Source: Candidatus Manganitrophaceae bacterium (GTDB lineage Bacteria > Nitrospirota > Nitrospiria > SBBL01 > Manganitrophaceae). From it: a stretch of 64,000 bases of DNA. The stretch lies in the NCBI GenBank assembly GCA_016200325.1, contig JACQEZ010000018.1:1-64000 (forward strand), read 5' to 3'. A program made the translations under genes and the position numbers. A model generated the notes under the pieces. It ran no database searches and was not told where the DNA came from. It saw only the letters and a program-made list of their open reading frames with translations. Positions 45,939 through 54,183 of the stretch are shown piece after piece (within the stretch, counting starts at the first letter, position 1; each line of letters begins with the position of its first letter).

Positions 45939-47471
45939 TTACGCCAGCCGATAAATCGGGGTAAATTTCTCCTTCAGATATTGGACGAAATAATCGGGGT
46001 TCAGCGTCTCTCCCGTAATGCGAAGGATCAGTTCATCGCTCGCATATTGTTTGCCCCAGCGATGGATCTTTTCATTGAGCCACTGCTTCAAAGGCAGCAG
46101 ATTCCCTCGCGCACTCTCCCCTTCCAGGTCGGGGATCTCCTTCTTTGCCTGATTCAAAAATTGAATTGCATAGAGGTTGCCGAGCGTGTAGGTCGGAAAA
46201 TAGCCGAATGCCCCTCCCGACCAATGAATATCTTGCAAGACCCCCTGCGCATCCGAAGGGGGGGTCAGGCCGAGGTAGAGGCGCATCTTTTCATTCCAAA
46301 GAGCGGGGAGCGCCTCCACCGGAAGATTCTCCTCAATCAGTGCACGCTCGATTTCGAAGCGGATGATGATGTGAAGGTTGTAGGTCAGCTCGTCGGCTTC
46401 CACCCGGATCAGCGACGGCTGCACCCGATTGATCGCCGCGTAGAAGCGCTCCAGATCGACCCCCTCCAGCCCTTCCGGAAAGGTCTTCTGGAGGATCGGA
46501 TAAAAATGCCGCCAGAGGGCCTTTGACCGGCCGATCCCATTTTCCCAAAGGCGGGACTGGCTCTCATGGATACCGAGCGAGCGCGCCTCACCGAGCGGGG
46601 TTCCATAGAGGTCGGGGTTCAGTCCCTGGTCATAAAGGGCATGTCCTCCCTCATGAATCGAGCTGAAAAGGGAGGAGAGCAGATCACCTTCATCCACCCG
46701 GGTGGTAATTCGAACGTCGGTCGGATGAAACGAGGTCGTGAAAGGGTGGGCTGAAATATCTTGACGGCCGCAATTGAAATCATAGCCCATCGCCTCCAGC
46801 ACCTTCTGGCCGAACGCCAGCTGCTTCTCCGGCGGATAGGAGCGATGCAAAAAATCACCGTTCGGCTGAATGGGGGAGTGAACGATCTGCTCCAGCAGCG
46901 GCACCAACTTCGCCCGAAGCGACGCGAAGAGCGGGACCAGCTGCGCCACCGTCATCCCCGGCTCGTAAGCGTCCAACAGCGCATCATACGGGGAGCGTTG
47001 ATAGCCGAGGTAGTCGGCTTCTTCTTTTTTCAGGGCGATCATCGTCTTCAGATGCGGGGCGAACCGAGAGAAGTCGCTCTTTTTTCGCGCCTCAACCCAA
47101 ACCTGCTCCGAAATCGAGGCCGCTTTTCCAAACCGCCGAACAAACTCGGACGGCAACTTGGTTGCCTTATGGTAGTCGCGCCAGCTCTCCCGCAGGAGGG
47201 CGCGCGCCGCCTCGTCCCACGTCTCCTCATTCCCTTTAATCGCTCCGCTTTCCAGATCGACCCACTGGGAGAGGATCCGCTGCATCTCCGGCCCGACGCT
47301 CTTGTCGTGCGCCAATCCCCCCAACGCCGACAACTGCTCCGCCCGCGCCCCCCCCGCCCCCGGCGGCATATAGGTCTCCTGATCCCAATGAAGCAGCGAG
47401 ATCGCGCTCGAAAGATGTTGTATGTCTTGAAGGTATTCAATCAACGGCTTGAGATCTTTCACACCCTTCAC
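45939..47471 (-). CDS. Carboxypeptidase Taq, peptidase family M32
   Basis: A metallocarboxypeptidase of 510 residues from the chosen GTG, matching the length of Thermus aquaticus carboxypeptidase 1. The zinc site is SSIHEGGHALYDQG (HExxH) with the downstream ligand in GIHESQSRLWENGIGR. It removes single residues from the C-terminus of peptides in the cytoplasm. I chose GTG at 47471 because GGAGGGG lies six bases upstream; earlier in-frame starts would add 45 residues outside the family. It diverges from the proteasome operon and could process its peptide products (inference). Confidence 0.94.
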   Translation of the reverse strand: MKGVKDLKPLIEYLQDIQHLSSAISLLHWDQETYMPPGAGGARAEQLSALGGLAHDKSVGPEMQRILSQWVDLESGAIKGNEETWDEAARALLRESWRDYHKATKLPSEFVRRFGKAASISEQVWVEARKKSDFSRFAPHLKTMIALKKEEADYLGYQRSPYDALLDAYEPGMTVAQLVPLFASLRAKLVPLLEQIVHSPIQPNGDFLHRSYPPEKQLAFGQKVLEAMGYDFNCGRQDISAHPFTTSFHPTDVRITTRVDEGDLLSSLFSSIHEGGHALYDQGLNPDLYGTPLGEARSLGIHESQSRLWENGIGRSKALWRHFYPILQKTFPEGLEGVDLERFYAAINRVQPSLIRVEADELTYNLHIIIRFEIERALIEENLPVEALPALWNEKMRLYLGLTPPSDAQGVLQDIHWSGGAFGYFPTYTLGNLYAIQFLNQAKKEIPDLEGESARGNLLPLKQWLNEKIHRWGKQYASDELILRITGETLNPDYFVQYLKEKFTPIYRLA

Positions 47472-47599
47472 GGCAGCCCCCTCCAAACGTTTTTTGCCAT
47501 TGTAGCCAATCTCTTCAGAGAAGACAATGCGGGGGCGATGGGAATGGGCCATAGCATAAAACGTCTGACGCCGACAGCAGCGCGCTCCCGACATGATGA

Positions 47600-47628
47600 T
47601 TGACAAGCCACTCCCATCAGTTTAGAAT
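47600..47628 (+). promoter_or_regulatory. Sigma-70 promoter of the proteasome operon
   Basis: TTGACA (47600-47605) and TAGAAT (47623-47628) are separated by exactly 17 bases, a near-consensus promoter. Transcription would start near 47635 and give a leader of only about 30 bases before the ATPase gene. Confidence 0.85.
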
Positions 47629-47663
47629 TTTTTATTACCCTTATTTTTGAAGGAGAGACCCCC

Positions 47664-49349
47664 ATTAGCGATTCATCCAAATTTTATCGACCCGAACGCG
47701 ATAACCCAAAAGAGAAGCGCTCTCAAAACCCGCTCCAATTGATTGATCATATTTTGTCGATCACAACGCAGGACGATCCCCGCCATTCGCTTCTCTATGC
47801 GCTGCGGGGCAAGATTCTCGAGGGCGATCTCAGCCTGCAACAGGTCCAGCAGGAGATCCAAAAGCTGAACCAGGTGGTCGAGAAGGTCACCGCGCCGGCC
47901 AACCGGATCGGCACGCTGTTGAGCCTTCCCGCCCCCGATTTGGCGCACATCGTCGTCGGCGGCGCCGACTACTATACCAATCTCGACCCGCGCCTCACGC
48001 CGGAAGAGCTACCGGTCGGCACGCAGGTTCTGGTGAATGAGGCGTTTGTCGTCCTCCGAGCGATCGGATATGACCGGAACGGATCGATTCAAAAAATCAC
48101 CGACGTCCTCCCCGACGGCCGGCTGCGCGTCGGGCAGGACCTCGGGGCACAGTCATCGTTGGTGATCCGATCGGCCCAACTAGCCGACGCGCCATTGAAG
48201 ACGGGAGAGGAAGTTCGCATCGACGCGAGCCACCGTGTGGCGGTCGAAAAGGTGAACAATGCCCAGCGGCGCGAATATTTCCTCGATGAGACACCGAAAG
48301 TCGGCTGGGAGGAGATCGGCGGTCAGAAAGAGGCGATCGACGCGATCCGCGATACCCTAGAGCACCCGCTTCTTTATCCCGATCTCTACAAAAAATATAA
48401 CTTTTCTCAGCCGAAAGGCTTCCTCCTCTATGGTCCCCCCGGCTGCGGCAAAACATTAATCGGCAAGGCAACGGCGTATAGCCTGGTGCAGAAGCTGAAG
48501 GCACAGGGAAATCCGCAGGTCGAAGAGTTCTTTCTCCACGTGAAGGGGCCGGAGATTCTCAACATGTGGCTCGGCGAGTCGGAGCGGATGGTCCGGGAGC
48601 TCTTCTCCCGCGCCCGCGAAAAACGGGGCGCCGGCTTTCTCCCCTTCATCTTCATCGATGAGGCCGAATCGATCCTCGGGACGCGCCGATCGAGCCGCTC
48701 CCACAACATTTTAAGCACCCTCGTCCCGATGTTCTGCGCCGAGATGGACGGAATCGAATCACTCAAAGAGATGGTGATCATCCTCGCTTCCAATCGGCCC
48801 GACCTGATCGACCCGGCGGTCCTTCGGCCCGGACGAATCGATCGGAAGATTAAAATCAACCGGCCCGACCGGGTTGGGACCGAGGAGATCTTCGGTATTT
48901 ACTTGACCCCGGAGACCCCCCTCTCCCCGGCGCTCCTGGCGGCGCATGGAGCCGATCCGGCCGCCGCCCGGCGGTCCTTGATCACCGCCGCCGTCGACGC
49001 GATCTTTACAAAAAGCCCGGCGCAGCAATTTATGGAGCTTCAGCTCCGAAGCAGCCGCCGCCAGATCCTCTACCGATCCGACTTCATCAGCGGGGCGCTG
49101 ATTTCCTCGATTGTACAGCGGGCGAAGGAGAAAGCGATCAAGCGAACGATCGCCGGGGGGGAGGAAGGGGTCCGACTCGACGATCTCCTCACCGCGGTCG
49201 AGACCGAGTTCCGGGAGGGAGAGATTCTCCCGCCCAACGACATCCTCGAAGATTGGCTGAAGTTGATCGACGCCGACCCCGAAAACGTGGTCGGACTCTC
49301 GCTGCTTGATAAAAAAGAGCGTCCGCGATCGGAAAAAAGAGTGATCTGA
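47664..49349 (+). CDS. mpa: Proteasome-associated AAA+ ATPase (ARC/Mpa)
   Basis: The ring ATPase that recognises the modifier and unfolds substrates into the 20S core. It has a short N-terminal helical, coiled-coil-like stretch (about residues 45-80), two OB domains (about 80-205), and one AAA+ domain with Walker A GPPGCGKT (257-264) and Walker B FIFIDEAES. The only Shine-Dalgarno, AAGGAGAG at 47650-47657, is six bases before an ATT at 47664; the first ordinary start is a TTG at 47739 with none, so I place the start at AUU (561 residues). The C-terminus, KRVI, lacks the penultimate Tyr of the HbYX tail that docks actinobacterial Mpa. Confidence 0.93.
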   Translation: MSDSSKFYRPERDNPKEKRSQNPLQLIDHILSITTQDDPRHSLLYALRGKILEGDLSLQQVQQEIQKLNQVVEKVTAPANRIGTLLSLPAPDLAHIVVGGADYYTNLDPRLTPEELPVGTQVLVNEAFVVLRAIGYDRNGSIQKITDVLPDGRLRVGQDLGAQSSLVIRSAQLADAPLKTGEEVRIDASHRVAVEKVNNAQRREYFLDETPKVGWEEIGGQKEAIDAIRDTLEHPLLYPDLYKKYNFSQPKGFLLYGPPGCGKTLIGKATAYSLVQKLKAQGNPQVEEFFLHVKGPEILNMWLGESERMVRELFSRAREKRGAGFLPFIFIDEAESILGTRRSSRSHNILSTLVPMFCAEMDGIESLKEMVIILASNRPDLIDPAVLRPGRIDRKIKINRPDRVGTEEIFGIYLTPETPLSPALLAAHGADPAAARRSLITAAVDAIFTKSPAQQFMELQLRSSRRQILYRSDFISGALISSIVQRAKEKAIKRTIAGGEEGVRLDDLLTAVETEFREGEILPPNDILEDWLKLIDADPENVVGLSLLDKKERPRSEKRVI

Positions 49350-49403
49350 TCCCCCCACACTGGGGACCAGAAGGCGATTATTCCTGCGAATGGACCGGAG
49401 CGG

Positions 49404-50903
49404 ATGATTAAGCTTTTCGGAATTGAAACGGAATATGGGATTACCCGGGAAGATCTCGACCAGGTCGATCCGGTCGTCGAGTCGATGGAGCTGGTCCGGG
49501 CCTATCTCAACCGGCCGTTCCGCGCCGGCTGGGATTACAGCGCCGAAGATCCGCGGCAAGATGCCCGCGGTTTTCGCGCAGACCATCTGGCGCAAGACGA
49601 AGAAGAGACCGCCTTCGAAAAACTCGATCGCCACCGCCCTTTTTCGTTTCATGAGATGAAGAGCGATCTTGCCTTGACCAACGGCGCCCGTTTCTACAAC
49701 GATCATACCCATCCCGAATATTCCACCCCTGAATGCCGCTCGTTACGGGACCTGATCATTCATGACAAAGCCGGCGAGCGGATCGTCCAGCAGTGCGCCG
49801 ACCGGCGGAACGCCGCCCTCGGAAACCCCGTGGTTCAAGTCTACAAAAACAATACCGATTTCTACGGCCACAGCTACGGCTGCCACGACAACTACCTCCT
49901 CCCCCGGTCGATTCCGTTTGATCGGATCCTTCGCTCTCTGACCCCGTTCCTGGTGACCCGCCAGATCTTCGCCGGCGCAGGAAAGGTCGGAATCGAAAGT
50001 CCGGAGGGATACCGATCCGGTGTTTACCAGCTCTCGCAACGGGCCGACTTCATCGAGGTCGAGATGTCGGTCGATACGATGGACCGCCGGCCGATCATCA
50101 ATACCCGAGACGAGCCGCACGCCGACCGGAGCCTGTATCGGCGGCTTCACCAGATCTTGGGGGATGCCAACCTCTCGGAGACCGCCACCGCGCTGAAGGT
50201 CGGGACGACCTGGTTGGTGCTGCGCCTGATCGAGGGAGACGCCGCCCCCGATGCCGCGATCCCCGAACCGGTCGCCGCCGTGCATGCCGTCTCGCTCGAC
50301 ACCACTTGCAAAAAGCCGGTCCCCTTAATGAACGGCAAAACGATTACCCCGATCGATCACCAGCGTCTTTATCTCGCCGCCGCGCAGAAAGCGTTCGGAC
50401 AGGAGGCCGACCCCGACACGCAGTGGGTCCTCTCTAAATGGGAAGAGGTTCTGAACGATCTGGAGGTCGATCCGATGTTGTTGACGAACCGGCTCGACTG
50501 GGTCGCCAAGAAATGGCTTCTGGAGACCTTTTTGGAAGCGGAGGGGTGCGGCTGGGACGACCCGCGCCTCCGAGGACTCGACCTCGAATACCACAACCTC
50601 GCCCCCGATCGGGGCCTCTTCATCGGACTCGAGATGGAGGGGACGATGGAGCGGCTTTCCAATGAGGTCGACATCAAGGAGGCAATGACCGCCCCTCCCT
50701 CCGACACCCGCGCCGCCATCCGGGGACTCTGCATCGAGAAATTCTATGACGACATCCATCGGATCCAGTGGGAACAGGTCGTCTTTCAAAATGGCCTTTT
50801 CAAGAAGACGCTTGAGATGAACACCCTGTTTGATCCGGCGGAGATTGCTTCCCTCCGGACGCGGATCGCCGCGGCAGGCAGTTTCAAAGAAATTTTTAAT
50901 TAG
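49404..50903 (+). CDS. dop: Pup deamidase/depupylase (Dop)
   Basis: A 499-residue member of the carboxylate-amine ligase family. The ATP site starts with Glu in FGIETEYGI, and the catalytic Asp is in RFYNDHTHPEYSTPEC. The extended insert of about residues 40-85 (GWDYSAEDPRQDARGF) is the Dop-loop that separates Dop from PafA, and INTRDEPHAD is shared by both. Dop removes the modifier from substrates. Deamidation is not needed here because the modifier already ends in Glu. The gene lies between the ATPase and pup, as in actinobacteria. Confidence 0.93.
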   Translation: MIKLFGIETEYGITREDLDQVDPVVESMELVRAYLNRPFRAGWDYSAEDPRQDARGFRADHLAQDEEETAFEKLDRHRPFSFHEMKSDLALTNGARFYNDHTHPEYSTPECRSLRDLIIHDKAGERIVQQCADRRNAALGNPVVQVYKNNTDFYGHSYGCHDNYLLPRSIPFDRILRSLTPFLVTRQIFAGAGKVGIESPEGYRSGVYQLSQRADFIEVEMSVDTMDRRPIINTRDEPHADRSLYRRLHQILGDANLSETATALKVGTTWLVLRLIEGDAAPDAAIPEPVAAVHAVSLDTTCKKPVPLMNGKTITPIDHQRLYLAAAQKAFGQEADPDTQWVLSKWEEVLNDLEVDPMLLTNRLDWVAKKWLLETFLEAEGCGWDDPRLRGLDLEYHNLAPDRGLFIGLEMEGTMERLSNEVDIKEAMTAPPSDTRAAIRGLCIEKFYDDIHRIQWEQVVFQNGLFKKTLEMNTLFDPAEIASLRTRIAAAGSFKEIFN

Positions 50904-50906
50904 TCC

Positions 50907-50937
50907 GCCGTCCTTCCGCTTTCGCGGGAAGGACGGC
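50907..50937 (+). repeat. Hairpin between dop and pup
   Basis: An 11-bp perfect stem (50907-50917 with 50927-50937), extended by two GC pairs across one bulged G, lies right after the dop stop and 19 bases before the pup Shine-Dalgarno. No T-run follows, so it is not a typical terminator and could set an mRNA processing or stability boundary. Confidence 0.85.
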
Positions 50938-50969
50938 AACGAAGAAAACGCTTGTTAAGGAGAACAACG

Positions 50970-51140
50970 ATGATCGAATTCGAACGACGCGAGCGGCCGG
51001 TGAATCCGCTCGAAAAACCCCGAGAAGAGACAGGACCGAAGCGTCCCGACACCGACTCCAGCAAGGAGAATCTTTTAAAGCGGATGCGGAAGGTCGATCC
51101 GAAACAGGCCGAGCGCTACCGCCAGCGAACCGGAGAATAA
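50970..51140 (+). CDS. ubact: Prokaryotic ubiquitin-like modifier, UBact type (Pup homologue)
   Basis: A 56-residue, highly charged, disordered-looking protein. It ends RYRQRTGE, matching the R-[T/S]-G-[E/Q] ending of UBact proteins, the Pup homologues described from Nitrospirae and other Gram-negative phyla; actinobacterial Pup ends GGQ or GGE. The terminal Glu side chain is linked to substrate lysines by PafA. A central helix (about 33-52) should bind the coiled-coil of the ATPase. AAGGAG seven bases upstream sets the ATG; an upstream TTG would add six residues. It lies just before prcB. Confidence 0.93.
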   Translation: MIEFERRERPVNPLEKPREETGPKRPDTDSSKENLLKRMRKVDPKQAERYRQRTGE

Positions 51141-51154
51141 AAGCGGGAGTTCCG

Positions 51155-51973
51155 ATGCATAATGGAGATTTTTGGTCGCTGCTGAAGACGACCGGTTACC
51201 AGCTCGGGCCGGGGGCCCTCCCGGAGGGTCGGGAGCCGATGGGGACCCGCCTGCCCTTCACCCAAGGAACGACCATCTTCGCATTGAAATACAAAGGGGG
51301 GGTCCTCGTCGCCGGCGATCGGCGCGCAACCGCAGGGACGACGGTGATGTATGACCGGACCGACAAGGTCCTGGTGATCGATCGTTACTCGGTGATGGCG
51401 ATCGCGGGGGTTCCTGCCACCGCCTTCGAGATCGCACGGGTGATGGAGCATACCTTCAAATATTACCGGCGAAGCCAGCTTCAAGAGCTGAGCCTCGAAG
51501 GAAAGGTCCGCGCTCTCTCGAGGCTGCTGAAAGAGAACATCCCGATGGCGCTCCAAGGGATCGGCGCCGTCGCCCCGATCTACGCCGCGTATGACCTGCA
51601 GCGGAAAGAGGGGAAAATTTTCTTCTACGATATCCTCGGAGCGGAGTTCGAAGTCGTTGAATTTGCCACCTCCGGCTCCGGCTCGCCGGCGATTCGCGGC
51701 GTTCTTCACTACGAGAACCGATGGGGAAAGCGGGCCCTGGGTGATCTGCCGGAAGAAGAGGCGCTCACCCTCTCGATGCGGCTGCTCGAGACCGCTTCCG
51801 AATTTGATTCGGCAACCGGCGGAAGCAACCGGGACGCCCATCTTTATCCGATCATCAAGCTGGTCACTCAAGAAGGGGTCCGCGAGGTGGCGCAAGCGCA
51901 GCTCGAATCGCTCTTTGCAAAAAAGGTAATCGGCCGCCCCGTCGAAGGGGGACCGGGTCTGAACGTCGGGTAA
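51155..51973 (+). CDS. prcB: 20S proteasome beta subunit
   Basis: The protease subunit, 272 residues. A propeptide of 38 residues ends TQG and is removed to expose Thr39 as the nucleophile. Counting from it, Asp17 and Lys33 are both present (GDRRATAG, RTDKVLV), so the site should be active. GGGAG precedes the ATG, 14 bases after the modifier stop. The tail runs on past the core by about 20 residues. With PrcA it forms the barrel that degrades tagged proteins. Confidence 0.96.
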   Translation: MHNGDFWSLLKTTGYQLGPGALPEGREPMGTRLPFTQGTTIFALKYKGGVLVAGDRRATAGTTVMYDRTDKVLVIDRYSVMAIAGVPATAFEIARVMEHTFKYYRRSQLQELSLEGKVRALSRLLKENIPMALQGIGAVAPIYAAYDLQRKEGKIFFYDILGAEFEVVEFATSGSGSPAIRGVLHYENRWGKRALGDLPEEEALTLSMRLLETASEFDSATGGSNRDAHLYPIIKLVTQEGVREVAQAQLESLFAKKVIGRPVEGGPGLNVG

Positions 51974-52003
51974 ATACCTTCACTTTTAGAAAAGGAAAAA
52001 ACA

Positions 52004-52783
52004 ATGGCGTTCGATGAGCCTTACCGTTGGGTGGAAGCGGTCCGGAACCGACGCGATTATCTCGAAGAGCAGCTCTCCGCCGGCAGCCCGATCGTCGCCC
52101 TTCCCTTCCAAAACGGCATTTTAATCGCGACGCTCGGTACCGGCACGTCGAAGCTCTATGAGGTGTACGACCAGATCGCGTTCGGTGGAATCGGACATCC
52201 GGCCGATCTTGAAAAGCTCCGGAACGTCATGTTGGACACCGCCCACGTGGAGGGATTCAACCGCTCCCCGGCCGATGTCACCGTCCGGCGGCTGATGAAA
52301 TTCGTCTTGGCCCCGATGGTCAAACAGGCGTTCGAGGAGGTCTTGCACGCCCCCTACATTGCGAAGATCGTGATGGCGGAGATCAGTCTCCCCTCGGGCA
52401 AGCCGCTCTTCTTTCGTTTGAACTACGATGGGGTCTTCGAAGAAGAGGAAAAAGGGACCGTCCTGACATCGACGCCGATCATGGCGGAGCGGATGGAGGC
52501 TTTCCTCAATACGGTCGGCGACACCTCCGCCACGTCGTTTTCGGAGGCCCTCCGGACCTCCCTCCGAACCTGGGCGATCTCGCAATTGGAGACCGATCTG
52601 GAGGCGGAAAAACAGGCCGGCGCCGTCCCGACCCCGGAGGCACTCGACCCCCTCCTCAAGCGAAGCCTCGAATCACACACGATTGAGGTCGCCCTCCTCG
52701 ATCGAACCGAGCCGGGAAGCTCCAAATACCGGACCCCTTCCCGCGACGAAATTGAGCAGGCGCTGAAGGGGTGGCTGAAATGA
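52004..52783 (+). CDS. prcA: 20S proteasome alpha subunit
   Basis: A 259-residue alpha subunit, lacking a catalytic Thr, that forms the outer gated rings of the 20S core and docks the ATPase. N-terminal helix DEPYRWVEAVRNRRDYLEEQL and the strand region LIATLGTGTSKLYEVYDQIAF fit the bacterial alpha family. It is separated from prcB by 30 bases with AAGGA, and its stop overlaps the pafA ATG by 4 bases. Confidence 0.92.
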   Translation: MAFDEPYRWVEAVRNRRDYLEEQLSAGSPIVALPFQNGILIATLGTGTSKLYEVYDQIAFGGIGHPADLEKLRNVMLDTAHVEGFNRSPADVTVRRLMKFVLAPMVKQAFEEVLHAPYIAKIVMAEISLPSGKPLFFRLNYDGVFEEEEKGTVLTSTPIMAERMEAFLNTVGDTSATSFSEALRTSLRTWAISQLETDLEAEKQAGAVPTPEALDPLLKRSLESHTIEVALLDRTEPGSSKYRTPSRDEIEQALKGWLK

Positions 52784-54183
52784 CGTCGCGGATTATCGGG
52801 CTGGAAACCGAGTATGGCTGCCTGATCAAACAGGAGCAGCCGAATGCATCGCCGGAGCGGATCGCCTATCGGATCCGGGATGCGATCTTCAAAAAGGGAA
52901 AGCGCGGTCTGATCGATCTGCATCACCGGGCGCACGACGAGCCGCCCGGAAACGGCGGGTTTCTTCTCAACGGCGGCCGGATTTATATCGACATGGGTCA
53001 CCTCGAATATGCCTCTCCGGAGTGCCTCTCCCTCACCGATCTCGTGGCCTATGATCGGGCGGGAGATCGCATTTTGCTCGACGCGGTCGAATCGCTCGGC
53101 CTCTCGGATCAGGTCTCCATCATTAAGAACAACATCGACCATGAGACCGGCGCCACCTTCGGGTCGCACGAGAATTATCTCGTTCCCCGAAGCTTTCCTT
53201 TTTCATACGACGGCCTCGGACAGTTGATCCCTTTTCTGGTGACCCGTCAGATTTTCACCGGCGCAGGCCGGGTCGGCGCTCACCTCATCCCCGACGGGTG
53301 GGTCCTCCTCGGAGAGCAGGCCCTCCCGCAAATCGATTTTCAGATCTCTCAACGGGCCGACTACATCGTCAACGATTTCTACCAATGGGTCCAGTTCAAC
53401 CGCGCCATCATCAATACCCGCGACGAGCCGCTCGCCGATCCGAACCACTACCGAAGAATCCATCTGCTTCTCGGCGACTCCAACATGCTCGAATATGCCA
53501 CCGCGCTGAAGTTTGGAACCACCTCCGTCATGCTGTCGTTGATCGAAGAAGGGACCGCACCGACCGATCTGGCGCTGCAAGACCCGGTGGCCGATCTCCG
53601 GCAGCTCTCCCGCGATCCGGAGCAGCATTGGATGGTGACCCTTCAGGGGGGGAAAAAGATGCCGGCAATCGAACTTCAAAGACGCCTTCAGGAAACGGCG
53701 GTGCGCGCGTTGATGGGCAAGGATGAAGAGACCGATTGGGTTCTCACGGCATGGGGAGAGACCTTGGCGGCGCTTGCCGACGATCCCCGCCGGCTGATCG
53801 GCAAGATCGACTGGATCTCCAAAAAATGGCTTCTGGAGACGTTTATGGAATCGGAGCAGGTCGGATGGAACGATCCCTGGATCGCCAGCCTCGATCTGGA
53901 ATACCACGATTTGAATCCGGCGCGCGGACTCGCCTTTGCGCTGGAAGAGGAGGGCAAGGTCGTCCGGAAGACGACCGACGCGGCGATCGATCTTGCGACC
54001 GGCGCTCCGCCTCGCAACACCCGCGCGTCGGCACGAGGCGAGTTCATCCGTGCCCTGTTGGCTAAAAAAATGCCCTACGTCATCAATTGGTCGAATATTC
54101 ACATCGACGGCAGGAGAGCGTTGTCGATGGATAACCCTTTTAAAACTTATCTTTCCGAGATTGAGACCTATCTTCGGGGCTAG
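52780..54183 (+). CDS. pafA: Pup/UBact-protein ligase (PafA)
   Basis: A 467-residue ligase that joins the C-terminal Glu of the modifier to substrate lysines using ATP. Glu in GLETEYGCL and Asp in IYIDMGHLEYASPEC are the expected active-site residues. The motif INTRDEPLAD and a closing helix with NPFKTYLSEIE match PafA, and the short insert after the first strand lacks the Dop-loop. The usual GSHPEY is here GHLEY, one residue shorter. The ATG overlaps the prcA stop (ATGA). Its 3' end overlaps the convergent receiver gene by 4 bases. Confidence 0.92.
   Translation: MTSRIIGLETEYGCLIKQEQPNASPERIAYRIRDAIFKKGKRGLIDLHHRAHDEPPGNGGFLLNGGRIYIDMGHLEYASPECLSLTDLVAYDRAGDRILLDAVESLGLSDQVSIIKNNIDHETGATFGSHENYLVPRSFPFSYDGLGQLIPFLVTRQIFTGAGRVGAHLIPDGWVLLGEQALPQIDFQISQRADYIVNDFYQWVQFNRAIINTRDEPLADPNHYRRIHLLLGDSNMLEYATALKFGTTSVMLSLIEEGTAPTDLALQDPVADLRQLSRDPEQHWMVTLQGGKKMPAIELQRRLQETAVRALMGKDEETDWVLTAWGETLAALADDPRRLIGKIDWISKKWLLETFMESEQVGWNDPWIASLDLEYHDLNPARGLAFALEEEGKVVRKTTDAAIDLATGAPPRNTRASARGEFIRALLAKKMPYVINWSNIHIDGRRALSMDNPFKTYLSEIETYLRG

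Noticed and set aside
45939-47606. A longer start for the M32 carboxypeptidase
   Set aside because: The extra 45 residues fall outside the family length, while GTG at 47471 has a good ribosome site.
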